A stretch of 64,000 bases of DNA, from the NCBI GenBank assembly GCA_963744935.1, contig CAVUVM010000009.1, forward strand, positions 186,001-250,000, given 5' to 3'. Positions 51,774-59,746 of this stretch are shown here, one piece after another. Source of the DNA: Bog-473 sp963744935. Lineage in GTDB: Bacteria > Actinomycetota > Acidimicrobiia > Acidimicrobiales > RAAP-2. The notes below the pieces were generated by a model that was given only the letters and a program-made list of their open reading frames with translations, was not told where the DNA came from and did not search any database. Position 1 is the stretch's first letter; each line of letters begins with the position of its first letter. A program made the position numbers and the translations under genes.

Positions 51774-52178
51774 ATGCTTGCCGCTACATACCAGTACCCG
51801 ATCTTCGACTTCTTTTTGACGATGCTGTACTTCTTCTTGTTCGTCATCTGGATCTGGCTATTGATTACAGTGTTCGCTGACATTTTCCGAAGTCACGACA
51901 TGGGCGGATGGGCCAAGGCGCTGTGGTCTCTCTTCATCATCGTCATCCCGTTCCTCGGGGTCTTTGTGTACCTGATCGCGCGAGGCGGCAAGATGAACGA
52001 ACGCGCCGCCGCCCAGGCTGCCGATCAGCAGAAGGCTTTTGATGCCTACGTCAAGCAGGCGGCCGGCACCGCCGGGGACAGCACGGAACAACTCTCGAAG
52101 CTCGCCGCCCTCAGGTCTCAGGGCGTGCTGACTGACGCTGAGTTCGAAGCGCAGAAGGCCAAGATCTTGGCAAGTTGA
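51774..52178 (+). CDS. SHOCT-domain membrane protein (PLDc_N-like)
   Basis: A 134-residue protein with two helices (about 13-37 LYFFLFVIWIWLLITVFAD and about 50-70 LWSLFIIVIPFLGVFVYLIA) of the PLDc_N type, a charged linker and a C-terminal SHOCT motif (LSKLAALRSQGVLTDAEFEAQ). Such proteins are frequent in actinobacteria; function unknown. The ATG follows a good AAAGGAG site. Confidence 0.9.
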   Translation: MLAATYQYPIFDFFLTMLYFFLFVIWIWLLITVFADIFRSHDMGGWAKALWSLFIIVIPFLGVFVYLIARGGKMNERAAAQAADQQKAFDAYVKQAAGTAGDSTEQLSKLAALRSQGVLTDAEFEAQKAKILAS

Positions 52179-52192
52179 TCGAACAATTTTGA

Positions 52193-52435
52193 ATGTCGGT
52201 GCCGACTGAACCGGCCGGCTGCGACTCGGGGGGACTCGGTCAACGACCAAATGGCTGGCCGGACTCAGTTCGTCGGGCTGATCTCGGCCGCAGTGATTGC
52301 TCTGACGGTGAGAGGCCGGCCAACTGGGCGACGGACATCGGCGACGACTTCGGCATGCCCGTCTCTTGGGACTACACCGTCGAAAGCAGCAAATTCAACG
52401 GGAAGATCGAACTCGTGAAGATCGACGTCGGGTGA
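52193..52435 (+). pseudogene. Probable C-terminal remnant of a sulfatase gene
   Basis: The last 30 codons (DFGMPVSWDY ... FNGKIELVKIDVG) match the typical end of actinobacterial arylsulfatases (G-x-P-V-x-x-DY ... F-x-G-x-I-x-x-V-x-x-DV). The preceding 50 codons do not look like sulfatase, and no catalytic core or start is present. It is just outside the left boundary of the tRNA-associated island. Assignment is by eye and moderate. Confidence 0.45.
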
Positions 52436-52671
52436 TGACAGTCATGACCACTTGGTGGATCCCCAAGAGCTCATTCGCGTCGCCATGTCACGCCAGTAAC
52501 TCGCAACCCAGCTACCCGCCTCTGAACCCATCGTCGCTATAGCGAAGGGCTGGTCGACTTTGCCAACATCGCGTGGCGAGCTGCCCGCGGGGACATGCGG
52601 CGGCCCGAGATACAAGGGCGCACCAACCGACCTTCCCGCAACTTCCGTCATAGGCAGTCCGACGAAGAGAT

Positions 52672-52715
52672 CGGCCGACCGGGATCGGACCGGCATCATC
52701 AGCTTGGAAGGGTGA
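52672..52715 (-). repeat. Partial tRNA-Gly copy (far attachment site)
   Basis: Matches 62317-62360 except for two mismatches (at 52688 and 52712). It covers the acceptor 3' strand, T arm, variable loop and anticodon region, but not the 5' half, so it is not a functional tRNA. Its extent is that of a usual tRNA-integrase core. Confidence 0.8.
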
Positions 52716-52803
52716 CAGAAGTGGATGACGGCGAACCGTCTTGAACGGTCGTGCCAGCTCAGGACTGTGCGTGGATCACGCTGGATGACGTTGAATATCG
52801 GCG

Positions 52804-52835
52804 CCCGCGGAATATTCGCGGGATGAAATCCCGCG
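52804..52835. repeat. Hairpin array CCCGCG/CGCGGG just inside the island's left end
   Basis: Three 6-bp elements CCCGCG (52804-52809), CGCGGG (52817-52822) and CCCGCG (52830-52835) are spaced by exactly 7 bases, allowing alternative hairpins. The sequence ATATTCGCGGGATGA inside it (52812-52826) recurs at 62239-62253 beside the other island end. Confidence 0.7.
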
Positions 52836-52964
52836 AGGCGCGATCGCAATCGGGCCGTCGTTCTGAGGACGCGTGCGGCCAACGGGCCAACTGGAACTCC
52901 TGATCGTCGCCTGCCCCAGCACGGCACGACTTTGGCAGTCGTGCTCGTAGCTACTTGTCGGGGG

Positions 52965-53177
52965 TTAGTGCTCGTGGTGCCCGGGATGCTCGTGAGGCGC
53001 TCCGACATGGCCTTTATGGCCCGTCAGCGGGGTGACCTGACCCCCGAAACCCAGCACGTTGAGGAAGAAGAGTCCAATTCGGTTTGGGCGTTTGCGCAAC
53101 TGCGTCGCCTTGGCGTCGGCCTCGTGACCGTCAGCCACGCGAATCTTGCGGGCTTGATTCGCAGGAGCGGCAAACAT
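52965..53177 (-). CDS. Possible small His-rich protein
   Basis: A 70-residue open frame from the ATG at 53177 with a short hydrophobic stretch (RIGLFFLNVLGFGG) and a histidine-rich end (HKGHVGAPHEHPGHHEH) that might bind metal. No ribosome-binding site is evident and no family is recognised. Included as a candidate only. Confidence 0.35.
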   Translation of the reverse strand: MFAAPANQARKIRVADGHEADAKATQLRKRPNRIGLFFLNVLGFGGQVTPLTGHKGHVGAPHEHPGHHEH

Positions 53178-53244
53178 GGTGTCATGTCACACGGCCAAGG
53201 CCCAGGAATCTCATTCACAGTCCACTCGCAAAGAGGAAAGAACA

Positions 53245-53682
53245 GTGCTTGACCACATTTACATCTCAGTAAGCGACGTGCCGCGCTCCCTGGCTTTCTA
53301 TGCGGCGACCCTGGAGCCCTTGGGGTGGAGAGAACTCGGGAGCTACGACTCCTCGACCGGACCCGCGGAAGTTCCTGATCTCTATGGGTTGGCCGACGGG
53401 TCCTACGGCTCCGGTGTGGCAGTCGGCTCCAGTATCTGGCTACGCCAACGTCAGTCCGGTGAAACCGGACTGTATGTAGGGTTTGTTGCTGACGATGAGG
53501 CCGAGGTCGATGCCGCGTACGCTGCAGCGATTGAGGCGGGCGGATCGAGCGAGGGCGAGCCAGCGATACGCGCGTACTTCGGCCCGAGCTATTACGCAGC
53601 CAACATCGCCGACTTCGACGGAAACCACCTGGAAATAGTTCACAAGAGCTTCAACCCGCCAAGCCGTCAGCATCCCGTGTAG
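53245..53682 (+). CDS. VOC-family protein (glyoxalase-like)
   Basis: A 145-residue protein with the VOC motifs VLDHIYISVSDVPRSLAFY at the N-terminus and ANIADFDGNHLEIVHK at the C-terminus with the metal-ligand glutamate. The GTG start at 53245 follows AGAGGAAAG. Members act in detoxification or as dioxygenases; substrate unknown. First clear gene inside the island. Confidence 0.92.
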   Translation: MLDHIYISVSDVPRSLAFYAATLEPLGWRELGSYDSSTGPAEVPDLYGLADGSYGSGVAVGSSIWLRQRQSGETGLYVGFVADDEAEVDAAYAAAIEAGGSSEGEPAIRAYFGPSYYAANIADFDGNHLEIVHKSFNPPSRQHPV

Positions 53683-53851
53683 ACGGCGTCGATGGCATGG
53701 CGGTGCTCACCGGAACACGGCCAACGTCCAAGAACGTCATCACGGTCCACCAGGATATTGCTCCGAGCCGCCACGACTCCTTGAGGCCGAGTGTCTCGGT
53801 TCGCACCGGTGCTGTGGCTCACCGCCAGTCTGAATTGACTTCGACGCGAGG

Positions 53852-54040
53852 TTACGCGGGCACCTCGTCCTTGAGGTTCTCCTTCATCCACGAGCGGAGC
53901 TCTTCGTTGTCTTCGTGCTCGTGGACGGCGACTGCGTGTTGGGTCGCTGCGGCAATGACCTCGTCCTCTTCCCCCGCGATGGTCAGGGTGCACCCCTTCT
54001 CGTTGGGGAAGTCTCGGCAGTCGGCCACTTTTCTGCTCAT
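53852..54040 (-). CDS. DUF1059 family small protein
   Basis: A 62-residue protein with the DUF1059 layout: KVADCRDFPNEKGC (two cysteines), TLTIAGEEDEVIAAATQHAVAVH and the KENLK end. The ATG follows AGGAG at good spacing. The family is small and uncharacterised. It is followed 26 bases downstream on the map by a SnoaL-like gene on the same strand. Confidence 0.85.
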   Translation of the reverse strand: MSRKVADCRDFPNEKGCTLTIAGEEDEVIAAATQHAVAVHEHEDNEELRSWMKENLKDEVPA

Positions 54041-54066
54041 CGGAGCACTCCTTTCGCTTTCGTTCT

Positions 54067-54411
54067 CTATCCCTTGACGTACGACAGCTTTTCGGTAATC
54101 CGTTCCTCGACGACCTTGAACAGATCGACGCCCCGCACGTGGCGCCCATCCCAGCTGTAGCGCCAGCGCTGGACCACGCGGTCACCTGAGCCGAACGTCT
54201 CTTCGGGCTCGAACGTCGACGAAGGATCGTCGAAAATGTCCTTCCAGGCCCTACGGATCTGCTCGTGCCCGACGTGCCGGGATCCGTCAGGGGCCGGTCC
54301 TGTTGCGTCGAAGACGCAGTCATCGCTGAGGTACGAGATGGCGGCCTCAAGATCATGACCCGCCCAGGCCGCTCCGAACGCATCCACCACCGCAATGGGC
54401 TCAAGTGTCAC
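54067..54411 (-). CDS. SnoaL/NTF2-like protein
   Basis: A 114-residue protein with a GTG start and an NTF2/SnoaL-like cone fold: AVVDAFGAAWAGHDLEAAISYLSDD followed by DCVFDATGP and an RGVDLFKVVEERITEK end. It may bind or isomerise a small ligand. No catalytic residues can be assigned. Upstream of the DUF1059 gene, same strand. Confidence 0.88.
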   Translation of the reverse strand: MTLEPIAVVDAFGAAWAGHDLEAAISYLSDDCVFDATGPAPDGSRHVGHEQIRRAWKDIFDDPSSTFEPEETFGSGDRVVQRWRYSWDGRHVRGVDLFKVVEERITEKLSYVKG

Positions 54412-54523
54412 GCGAGCATCGTAGGTTCATCACCCCGCTGAGTCCACGGGCGCGAAGGGACTCACTGTCAGAGCATCTCGGTCCGTCAGCGCGACGGCGC
54501 AGGTTCCTGGTGACTATCCCAGA

Positions 54524-54560
54524 GCCGGGAGGGTGGGACATTTCGGCACGAGTGGGACAG
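54524..54560. repeat. Dispersed repeat copy A (GTGGGACA-type)
   Basis: A 37-base segment with two GTGGGACA-like words 18 bases apart. It matches 59654-59690 in the same orientation with about three quarters of bases identical. Such paired words resemble ends of insertion sequences, but no transposase is attached. Confidence 0.5.
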
Positions 54561-54698
54561 CCTCCGAACAAACGCGTCCTTTCTTCACAGGTAAACCTCA
54601 GGTGAGTTCGCCGCATGAGTTATCGCAGTAGATATCCGGGGCACCTAGGAATACCATCCGAGGCATACCGTCCGTCTCACCAGAAAGGAGACCAACCC

Positions 54699-55730
54699 AT
54701 GTCCCATCACCTCGCTACGCCGCTCGCCGGCAAGACGGGGCAACTGTTCATCGATGACATGTACGTGTTTCCCGGTGACAACAGCACCGTGTTCATTATG
54801 AACGTCAACTCGACCATCACGGGCGAGCACTCCGAGCCCTCTTTTCGACCCGGAGCCCGGTACGAACTCAAGGTGCACCTCAATGGTTCTGAGACCGAAG
54901 ACCTCACCTATCGCGTGACTTTCGGCGAAGCTGACTCCCTGGGCACGCAGCCATTTCAACTTTTCGCTTTAGCTGGAGCAGAGGCCCGCGACAACACCGC
55001 CACAGGCCAGCTCGTGCTCGAAGGACGCACCGGCGAGACGGTCAACGGAGATGACACGAAATTCTGGGCCGGACGCATCGGCGACTCGTTCTACATCGAT
55101 CTGTCACTGTTGGACATTGTCAACGGAGCAGTCCGCAACGGGACGGCTCTGGATCTCTCGGGATGGCGCCCGGAGAATGCGCAGAACAGCTTCGCCGACA
55201 CCACGGTCGACTCGATCGTGCTGGAGGTGTCCCACCGCCACCCAACCCTGAAGCGAAGCACGCCGATCGCCGTGTGGTGCGCCACCAAGGTCTCAGAAGG
55301 TCCGAACGACTGGCACCAGATCAACCGGTTCGGTCACCCTATGATGTGGCCGATTTTCTGGCCCGACGACATCCAGTTCTCCGATCCGTCCAATACCCGC
55401 CAGCCCTCCGAAGACTTCGACGCCGACGGCAAGCACATCGCTGGCTTAATCGCATCGACCGTCGCGGCAACTGGCACCTCCGGGGACCCCGAAGGCTACG
55501 GTGACGCAGTCGCCCGCGAGCTGTTCCCGGATGTCATGTCCTACGTGGTCGGCACGCCTGCGCTGTACGGCTTTGCGGCTCGAAACGGTCGAACGCTGGC
55601 AGACAACGCGCCCGAAGCCATGCTCTCACTAGTCACGAACACCGCTGTTCCCTCGGGTCTGAAGGCGTCTGTCTCAGAGCAGCTGCGAGACGCGAGCTTT
55701 CCGTATGTAGTGCCAGTGTCCAGGGCATGA
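54699..55730 (+). CDS. DUF4331 family protein
   Basis: A 343-residue protein beginning MSHHLATPLAGKTGQLFIDDMYVF, the characteristic start of DUF4331. Later segments include FWAGRIGDSFYID and HPMMWPIFWP. The ATG follows AAAGGAG (54684-54690). No signal peptide is seen. The family is uncharacterised. An IS5-type element has inserted 257 bases after its stop. Confidence 0.88.
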   Translation: MSHHLATPLAGKTGQLFIDDMYVFPGDNSTVFIMNVNSTITGEHSEPSFRPGARYELKVHLNGSETEDLTYRVTFGEADSLGTQPFQLFALAGAEARDNTATGQLVLEGRTGETVNGDDTKFWAGRIGDSFYIDLSLLDIVNGAVRNGTALDLSGWRPENAQNSFADTTVDSIVLEVSHRHPTLKRSTPIAVWCATKVSEGPNDWHQINRFGHPMMWPIFWPDDIQFSDPSNTRQPSEDFDADGKHIAGLIASTVAATGTSGDPEGYGDAVARELFPDVMSYVVGTPALYGFAARNGRTLADNAPEAMLSLVTNTAVPSGLKASVSEQLRDASFPYVVPVSRA

Positions 55731-55990
55731 CCTCGCCGCCGTCGCCGCAAGCGCGAGTTGAGCTGGATCCATAGACCTTTGATCTACATGAACCGGGCGC
55801 GACCGCGGCGGCTGGGTTGTAATCGCTCGGGCTAGATCGGGCGATACCGACTGGGTACCAGGCCGCTGGGAGCAAACCAGCGGGGACATCCGGGCCCGGC
55901 AGAGTCGGGCGGGATGACCAGGCCGATGGTCTGTCGAGTGTCTGACAATACCGAGCGGTTCGGTCAAATAACCAAGTCTTTTCTGGCTTA

Positions 55991-56950
55991 GGGGATTAGC
56001 GGATAGGCCGTGAGTCCGGGCTCCACCGGTTGCGCCAGTCGATGAGCTTGGCGGTGATGAGCAGGGCGACGACCAGGCAGAGCTGGGCATGGCGGTGTCG
56101 GGTTCGCCGATCGGTGTTGCGACGGAGCTGGCCGTAGTTACTCAGCCACGAGTTGGTGCCTTCGACCACCCAGCGCAGCCCGAGCCGCATCGGTTGTTTG
56201 ACGGAGGTGGTGATGTGTCTCGAGCGGAGCTGAATGTTGAGATCGTCGAGTCCGCGACCGGCGAGCTGGTCGCGGACTTTGGGATAGTCGTAGCCCCGGT
56301 CGAGGTGCAGGGTCTCGACCTCCTCGAGCAGCCCCGCACGTGCCAGGTCGTCGAGGGTGGGATCGAGCATCTTGACGTCGTTGCGGTTGGCGCCGTCGAG
56401 GGCCCAGCCGATCGGGATGCCGTGAGCATCGGTCGCGATCGACCATTTCCAGCCGAGTTTTGCCCGGTCGGTGGGGTTCTTGCCCGTGCCTTCGCCGCCA
56501 CAGGGCGCCTTGTGCAAGGACCCGTCGAGCGCCACTTCGGAGAGATCGAGACCGATGATGCGGTCGTAGGCATGCACGGCGTGGCAGCGCAGGGCGTCGA
56601 ACACGCCGGCGACGATCCACTCATCGCGGCGCGCTCGCAGCGTCGTGTCGGACACCTGGTACTCGAGGATCGCCTCGACACTCACCCACGAACAGCCGGT
56701 GACCAGGCGGATGAGGATCCCCCAGAAACACAACCGGTCCGAGACCCGGGGCCGGTGACAACCCAAAGGGTGCTTCTCAGGAGTCGAGGGGATCAGGGGC
56801 TCGATGACGGCCCAGACCGCATCAACCACTTCGGGCTCGAGTGCGCGGATTATGGGGGTGACCTCCACTTGGTCGTTGGTTGGGACGCACCCAGAATCAA
56901 ATCTGGGCCATCACAACGACCGGTGGATGGTCACCTACCCGCGCGGCCCC
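55991..56950. mobile_element. IS5-family insertion sequence (IS1031/IS427-like), 960 bp
   Basis: Imperfect terminal inverted repeats pair 55991-56007 (GGGGATTAGCGGATAGG) with the reverse complement of 56934-56950 (GGGGCCGCGCGGGTAGG), 12 of 17 identical. The element is flanked by a 3-bp TTA duplication (55988-55990 and 56951-56953), matching the TNA target rule of this branch. One transposase gene fills it on the minus strand. The complete ends suggest a recent or intact insertion. Confidence 0.8.
55996..56868 (-). CDS. IS5-family transposase
   Basis: A 290-residue DDE transposase with a GTG start. N-terminal VWAVIEPLIPSTPEKHP is the IS5 helix-turn-helix region. The catalytic acids are in LDGSLHKAP, LDRGYDYP and VVEGTNSW (D, D, E). 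The stop codon lies inside the left inverted repeat. The gene is uninterrupted and could be active. Confidence 0.95.
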   Translation of the reverse strand: MEVTPIIRALEPEVVDAVWAVIEPLIPSTPEKHPLGCHRPRVSDRLCFWGILIRLVTGCSWVSVEAILEYQVSDTTLRARRDEWIVAGVFDALRCHAVHAYDRIIGLDLSEVALDGSLHKAPCGGEGTGKNPTDRAKLGWKWSIATDAHGIPIGWALDGANRNDVKMLDPTLDDLARAGLLEEVETLHLDRGYDYPKVRDQLAGRGLDDLNIQLRSRHITTSVKQPMRLGLRWVVEGTNSWLSNYGQLRRNTDRRTRHRHAQLCLVVALLITAKLIDWRNRWSPDSRPIR

Positions 56951-57002
56951 TTAGTGACCAGCTGAGGCCTGTGACCCCTCCGCCCCATTTGCGCTCTGAT
57001 GT

Positions 57003-58409
57003 TCAGGCGAGCACGTGTTCGAGGTTCTCCATCGCGGATCCAATGTTGGCAGCGAGCGAGGTGAACGCCTCTTGCACCCTGGGGTCGTCAAGGTGCTCAG
57101 CTGCTGCGCGTGCCGGGTTGAGCCGACAGTGTTCCGTCCATACCGAAAGATCGGGTTCAGCAGAGCGCGCGACAACACCTGCAATGCCGGCGCGCGAGAT
57201 AGGTAGGAGAGAAGATGTCTCGCCCGTAAAGGCGACCGGTGGGCACAGGTCGTTCTTGAGAGTCTCGTCTTCGCCCGATGCCTCAACGGCCGCGATGGTA
57301 GCCGCACTCCAAGGGGCAACGCCGATCGTGACGTACTGAGCGGTGATTCGATCGGACTCAAAGACGGGACGCGGGGACACTGGCGGCAGACCCTCAGCAG
57401 TGCAATCGACGTATATCTGTTTTGCATCCGTGGAGAGAGAAGTTTCGTCGAACACCATGTGTTTCGTTCCAATGCGTTGGACACGGCCGAGCCGAACGAC
57501 ATTCTCGATGCTGCGAAGAGCATCCAGCTCCAGCAGGCTCAGCGTGGCACCACGGAACACCCCCGGTTCCACGTTTCGATCGATCCTGATCATTACGCCG
57601 TCAGCCTCAAGCCGGTGGACAAATTCGGTCGCGTCACCACAAGCCGCGGCACTTTCGACCCAGCGCGCTTGAAGCTGCATGTACGACGCGACCTGTTCGA
57701 GAGGCTGCATGAAGGCGCGGTTTAAGAACCACCCATCGCGCGGCCGGATCCAACGGATGTGGTCTGGGTCGACGTCCGCATCGAGGAGCCAGCTGCAGGT
57801 ATCCATCGCGGTCTTGCCCGCGCCGATGACCGTGAACCCCGTTGCCCGCTCGTCGATGTCGACAAGCGCGTTCGGCGGGATCACATGCACCCCCGCGTCG
57901 ATCTCGTACATCGGGGTATGCCGCGAGGGTATCGATGACTCGACGTAGGTGGCATTGACGAACTTACGGCGCACCGTCACAGTCGTCTCGGCACCAGTCA
58001 GCCGGGATACGAAGTGATGGCCACCCGCATCTCTGCCGCGATAATCAGACATTGGGAAGAAACGGACGCGTCCCGAGGCAAGGAGGTGTTCTTGGAGCAC
58101 ACGGTTGTAGTAGTCACATATCTCCGCGGCCGTGGACCGCTCGTAGAAGCCGGTGTTTGGACCGGAGTCGTCTACGCGATCGTTGCCAAGCACACGCGAG
58201 TTGACTCCATAGTACGCCGACGGTTGGTGGAGACGGACGAACGGATAGGCATCGAGCCAGTGACCACCAGGACGATGCCTCCGGTCAACCATGACCACGT
58301 CGACGTCCGACTCCGCGACCAACGTGTCAACGAACGCCATCCCAGTGGCACCGGCACCCACAACGAGGTAGTCGGTCTCGAGCAGGCGCACCCGTCCTCC
58401 TTCCGTCAT
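57003..58409 (-). CDS. FAD/NAD(P)-binding oxidoreductase (monooxygenase-like)
   Basis: A 468-residue flavoprotein with the FAD Rossmann motif DYLVVGAGATGM near the N-terminus and a second dinucleotide motif FTVIGAGKTAMDT at about residues 170-185, as in flavin-containing monooxygenase-like and thioredoxin-reductase-like enzymes. VMVDRRHRPGGHWLDAYPFVRLHQPS lies between. I use the ATG at 58409. Reaction unknown; the island also carries an F420/NADP-type reductase. Confidence 0.85.
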   Translation of the reverse strand: MTEGGRVRLLETDYLVVGAGATGMAFVDTLVAESDVDVVMVDRRHRPGGHWLDAYPFVRLHQPSAYYGVNSRVLGNDRVDDSGPNTGFYERSTAAEICDYYNRVLQEHLLASGRVRFFPMSDYRGRDAGGHHFVSRLTGAETTVTVRRKFVNATYVESSIPSRHTPMYEIDAGVHVIPPNALVDIDERATGFTVIGAGKTAMDTCSWLLDADVDPDHIRWIRPRDGWFLNRAFMQPLEQVASYMQLQARWVESAAACGDATEFVHRLEADGVMIRIDRNVEPGVFRGATLSLLELDALRSIENVVRLGRVQRIGTKHMVFDETSLSTDAKQIYVDCTAEGLPPVSPRPVFESDRITAQYVTIGVAPWSAATIAAVEASGEDETLKNDLCPPVAFTGETSSLLPISRAGIAGVVARSAEPDLSVWTEHCRLNPARAAAEHLDDPRVQEAFTSLAANIGSAMENLEHVLA

Positions 58410-58707
58410 GTGAGAAGCGAACTTAAGCTTGTCCGGTTGCTGCGCGACGCGCAATAGGCTGACTATCCAGCAATCGTGTAACGGACTATCCAGATCACAC
58501 GGCGTATCAGATCGAACAGTGCGCCGCGTGCCGATACCGAGCGGGTGCGAAGGGTGTGCCCACAACGCCGGGAAGAAGATCCCGAAGAGACCTTTGGCTC
58601 GCTCGGTGCCATCAGCTCATGCTCGCCAATAGGGTCCGAAACGGGCTCAGGTGGTCGGCCATCCCTCCGGCCTTCACAAGGAATCGCCCTTGAATTAACC
58701 TTACGGC

Positions 58708-59517
58708 ATGGCCTTGTTCCTTGATCGACACAAGGCGCCTGGTGCGACTGCTGCCGACATCGCCGCGGCGCATGAACTGGACCTAGCTGTTCAGGAGAAA
58801 TACAAAGTTCGTTACGTCACGTATTGGTTCGATGAGGACGAGGGGACCGTGTTTTGTCTCGCAGAGGGCCCTAACCGGCAGTCCTTGGAAACCGTGCACC
58901 GGGAGGCTCACGGTTTGGTTGCCGACAACATCATCGAGGTGGGCAACGGACCCATAAATGCGTTTCTTGGCGATATTCCCCGACACCCAGCAGGGGAGGC
59001 TTATGTCGATTCTGCTGTGCGAGTAATTCTGTTCACTGACCTTTGTGATTCGACGCAGCAGACCCAAGAGCTAGGCGACGATAGGTTTATGCTGCTCATT
59101 CGTGAGCACGATGACATCGTTCGAACCGCATTGAACGACCAGTGTGGACACGAGGTGAAACATACGGGCGATGGGATCATGGCGTCATTTACGTCGGTGT
59201 CGGCTGCAGTGGCGTCGGCCATAGACATCCAGCGTTCGTTGCGCAACCGGAACGAACACGCAGAGCGGCCCATTGCCCTCCGTATTGGTATCAGCGTCGG
59301 CGAGCCAGTTACAGAAAGAGGCGACTTGTTCGGGGCGGCAGTTCAACTGTCGGCACGACTTTGCGGAGTGGCCTCTCCAGGTGGCATCGCTGTTTCGACA
59401 GCTGTACGTGAACTCTGTGTCGGGAAGCGCTTTGATTTCGATTCCAAGGGAGCTCTCGATCTCAAAGGGTTCGCCGACCCGGTTCCCGTCTTTGAGGTAC
59501 GTATCCCCACTGAATAG
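58708..59517 (+). CDS. DUF4242 domain fused to class III nucleotide cyclase
   Basis: A 269-residue protein. Residues 1-90 match DUF4242 (LFLDRHKAPGATAADIAAAHELD, related to a nickel-binding SCO4226 type). Residues about 105-265 are a class III cyclase domain with metal aspartates in FTDLCDSTQ and HTGDGIMA, and the substrate-binding lysine in EVKHTGDG. The position of the usual transition-state asparagine (VNxxAR) reads VQLSARL, so glutamine replaces it. It would make cAMP or cGMP in the cytoplasm, perhaps controlled by ligand binding to DUF4242; activity is uncertain. Confidence 0.85.
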   Translation: MALFLDRHKAPGATAADIAAAHELDLAVQEKYKVRYVTYWFDEDEGTVFCLAEGPNRQSLETVHREAHGLVADNIIEVGNGPINAFLGDIPRHPAGEAYVDSAVRVILFTDLCDSTQQTQELGDDRFMLLIREHDDIVRTALNDQCGHEVKHTGDGIMASFTSVSAAVASAIDIQRSLRNRNEHAERPIALRIGISVGEPVTERGDLFGAAVQLSARLCGVASPGGIAVSTAVRELCVGKRFDFDSKGALDLKGFADPVPVFEVRIPTE

Positions 59518-59653
59518 AAGAGCCACCTCGCCAATAAACCGCAGAGCGATCATCCTTGGTTGAGGTCTTCCACGTTCCTTCCATACGTTCGATGAAGTTT
59601 TCACTGCGCATAAGTGCCGCTACCCGGCGGGTACCAGACTGCCCCACTTCATC

Positions 59654-59690
59654 GCCGGGACGGTGGGACACTTCGACACATCGGGACACC
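59654..59690. repeat. Dispersed repeat copy B (GTGGGACA-type)
   Basis: Direct-orientation partner of the copy at 54524-54560, about 5.1 kb away, both in non-coding gaps of the island. A short GC palindrome (ACCCGGCGGGT, 59622-59632) precedes it. Confidence 0.5.
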
Positions 59691-59746
59691 ACAATCCGCC
59701 AAGGCGAACCCAATCTGTACCCGGCACTTGCGGCGCTTGAGTACTG

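Noticed and set aside
52442..53008. A 188-codon minus-strand open frame
   Set aside because: It runs through the partial tRNA copy and hairpin array, so it cannot be a single native gene. Its left part (52442-52670) may be a remnant but matches nothing I know.
55980..56040. Possible degenerate tRNA at the left end of the IS5 element
   Set aside because: The antisense peptide resembles those from misread tRNAs, but the sequence is explained by the IS terminal repeat and transposase end; no cloverleaf forms.
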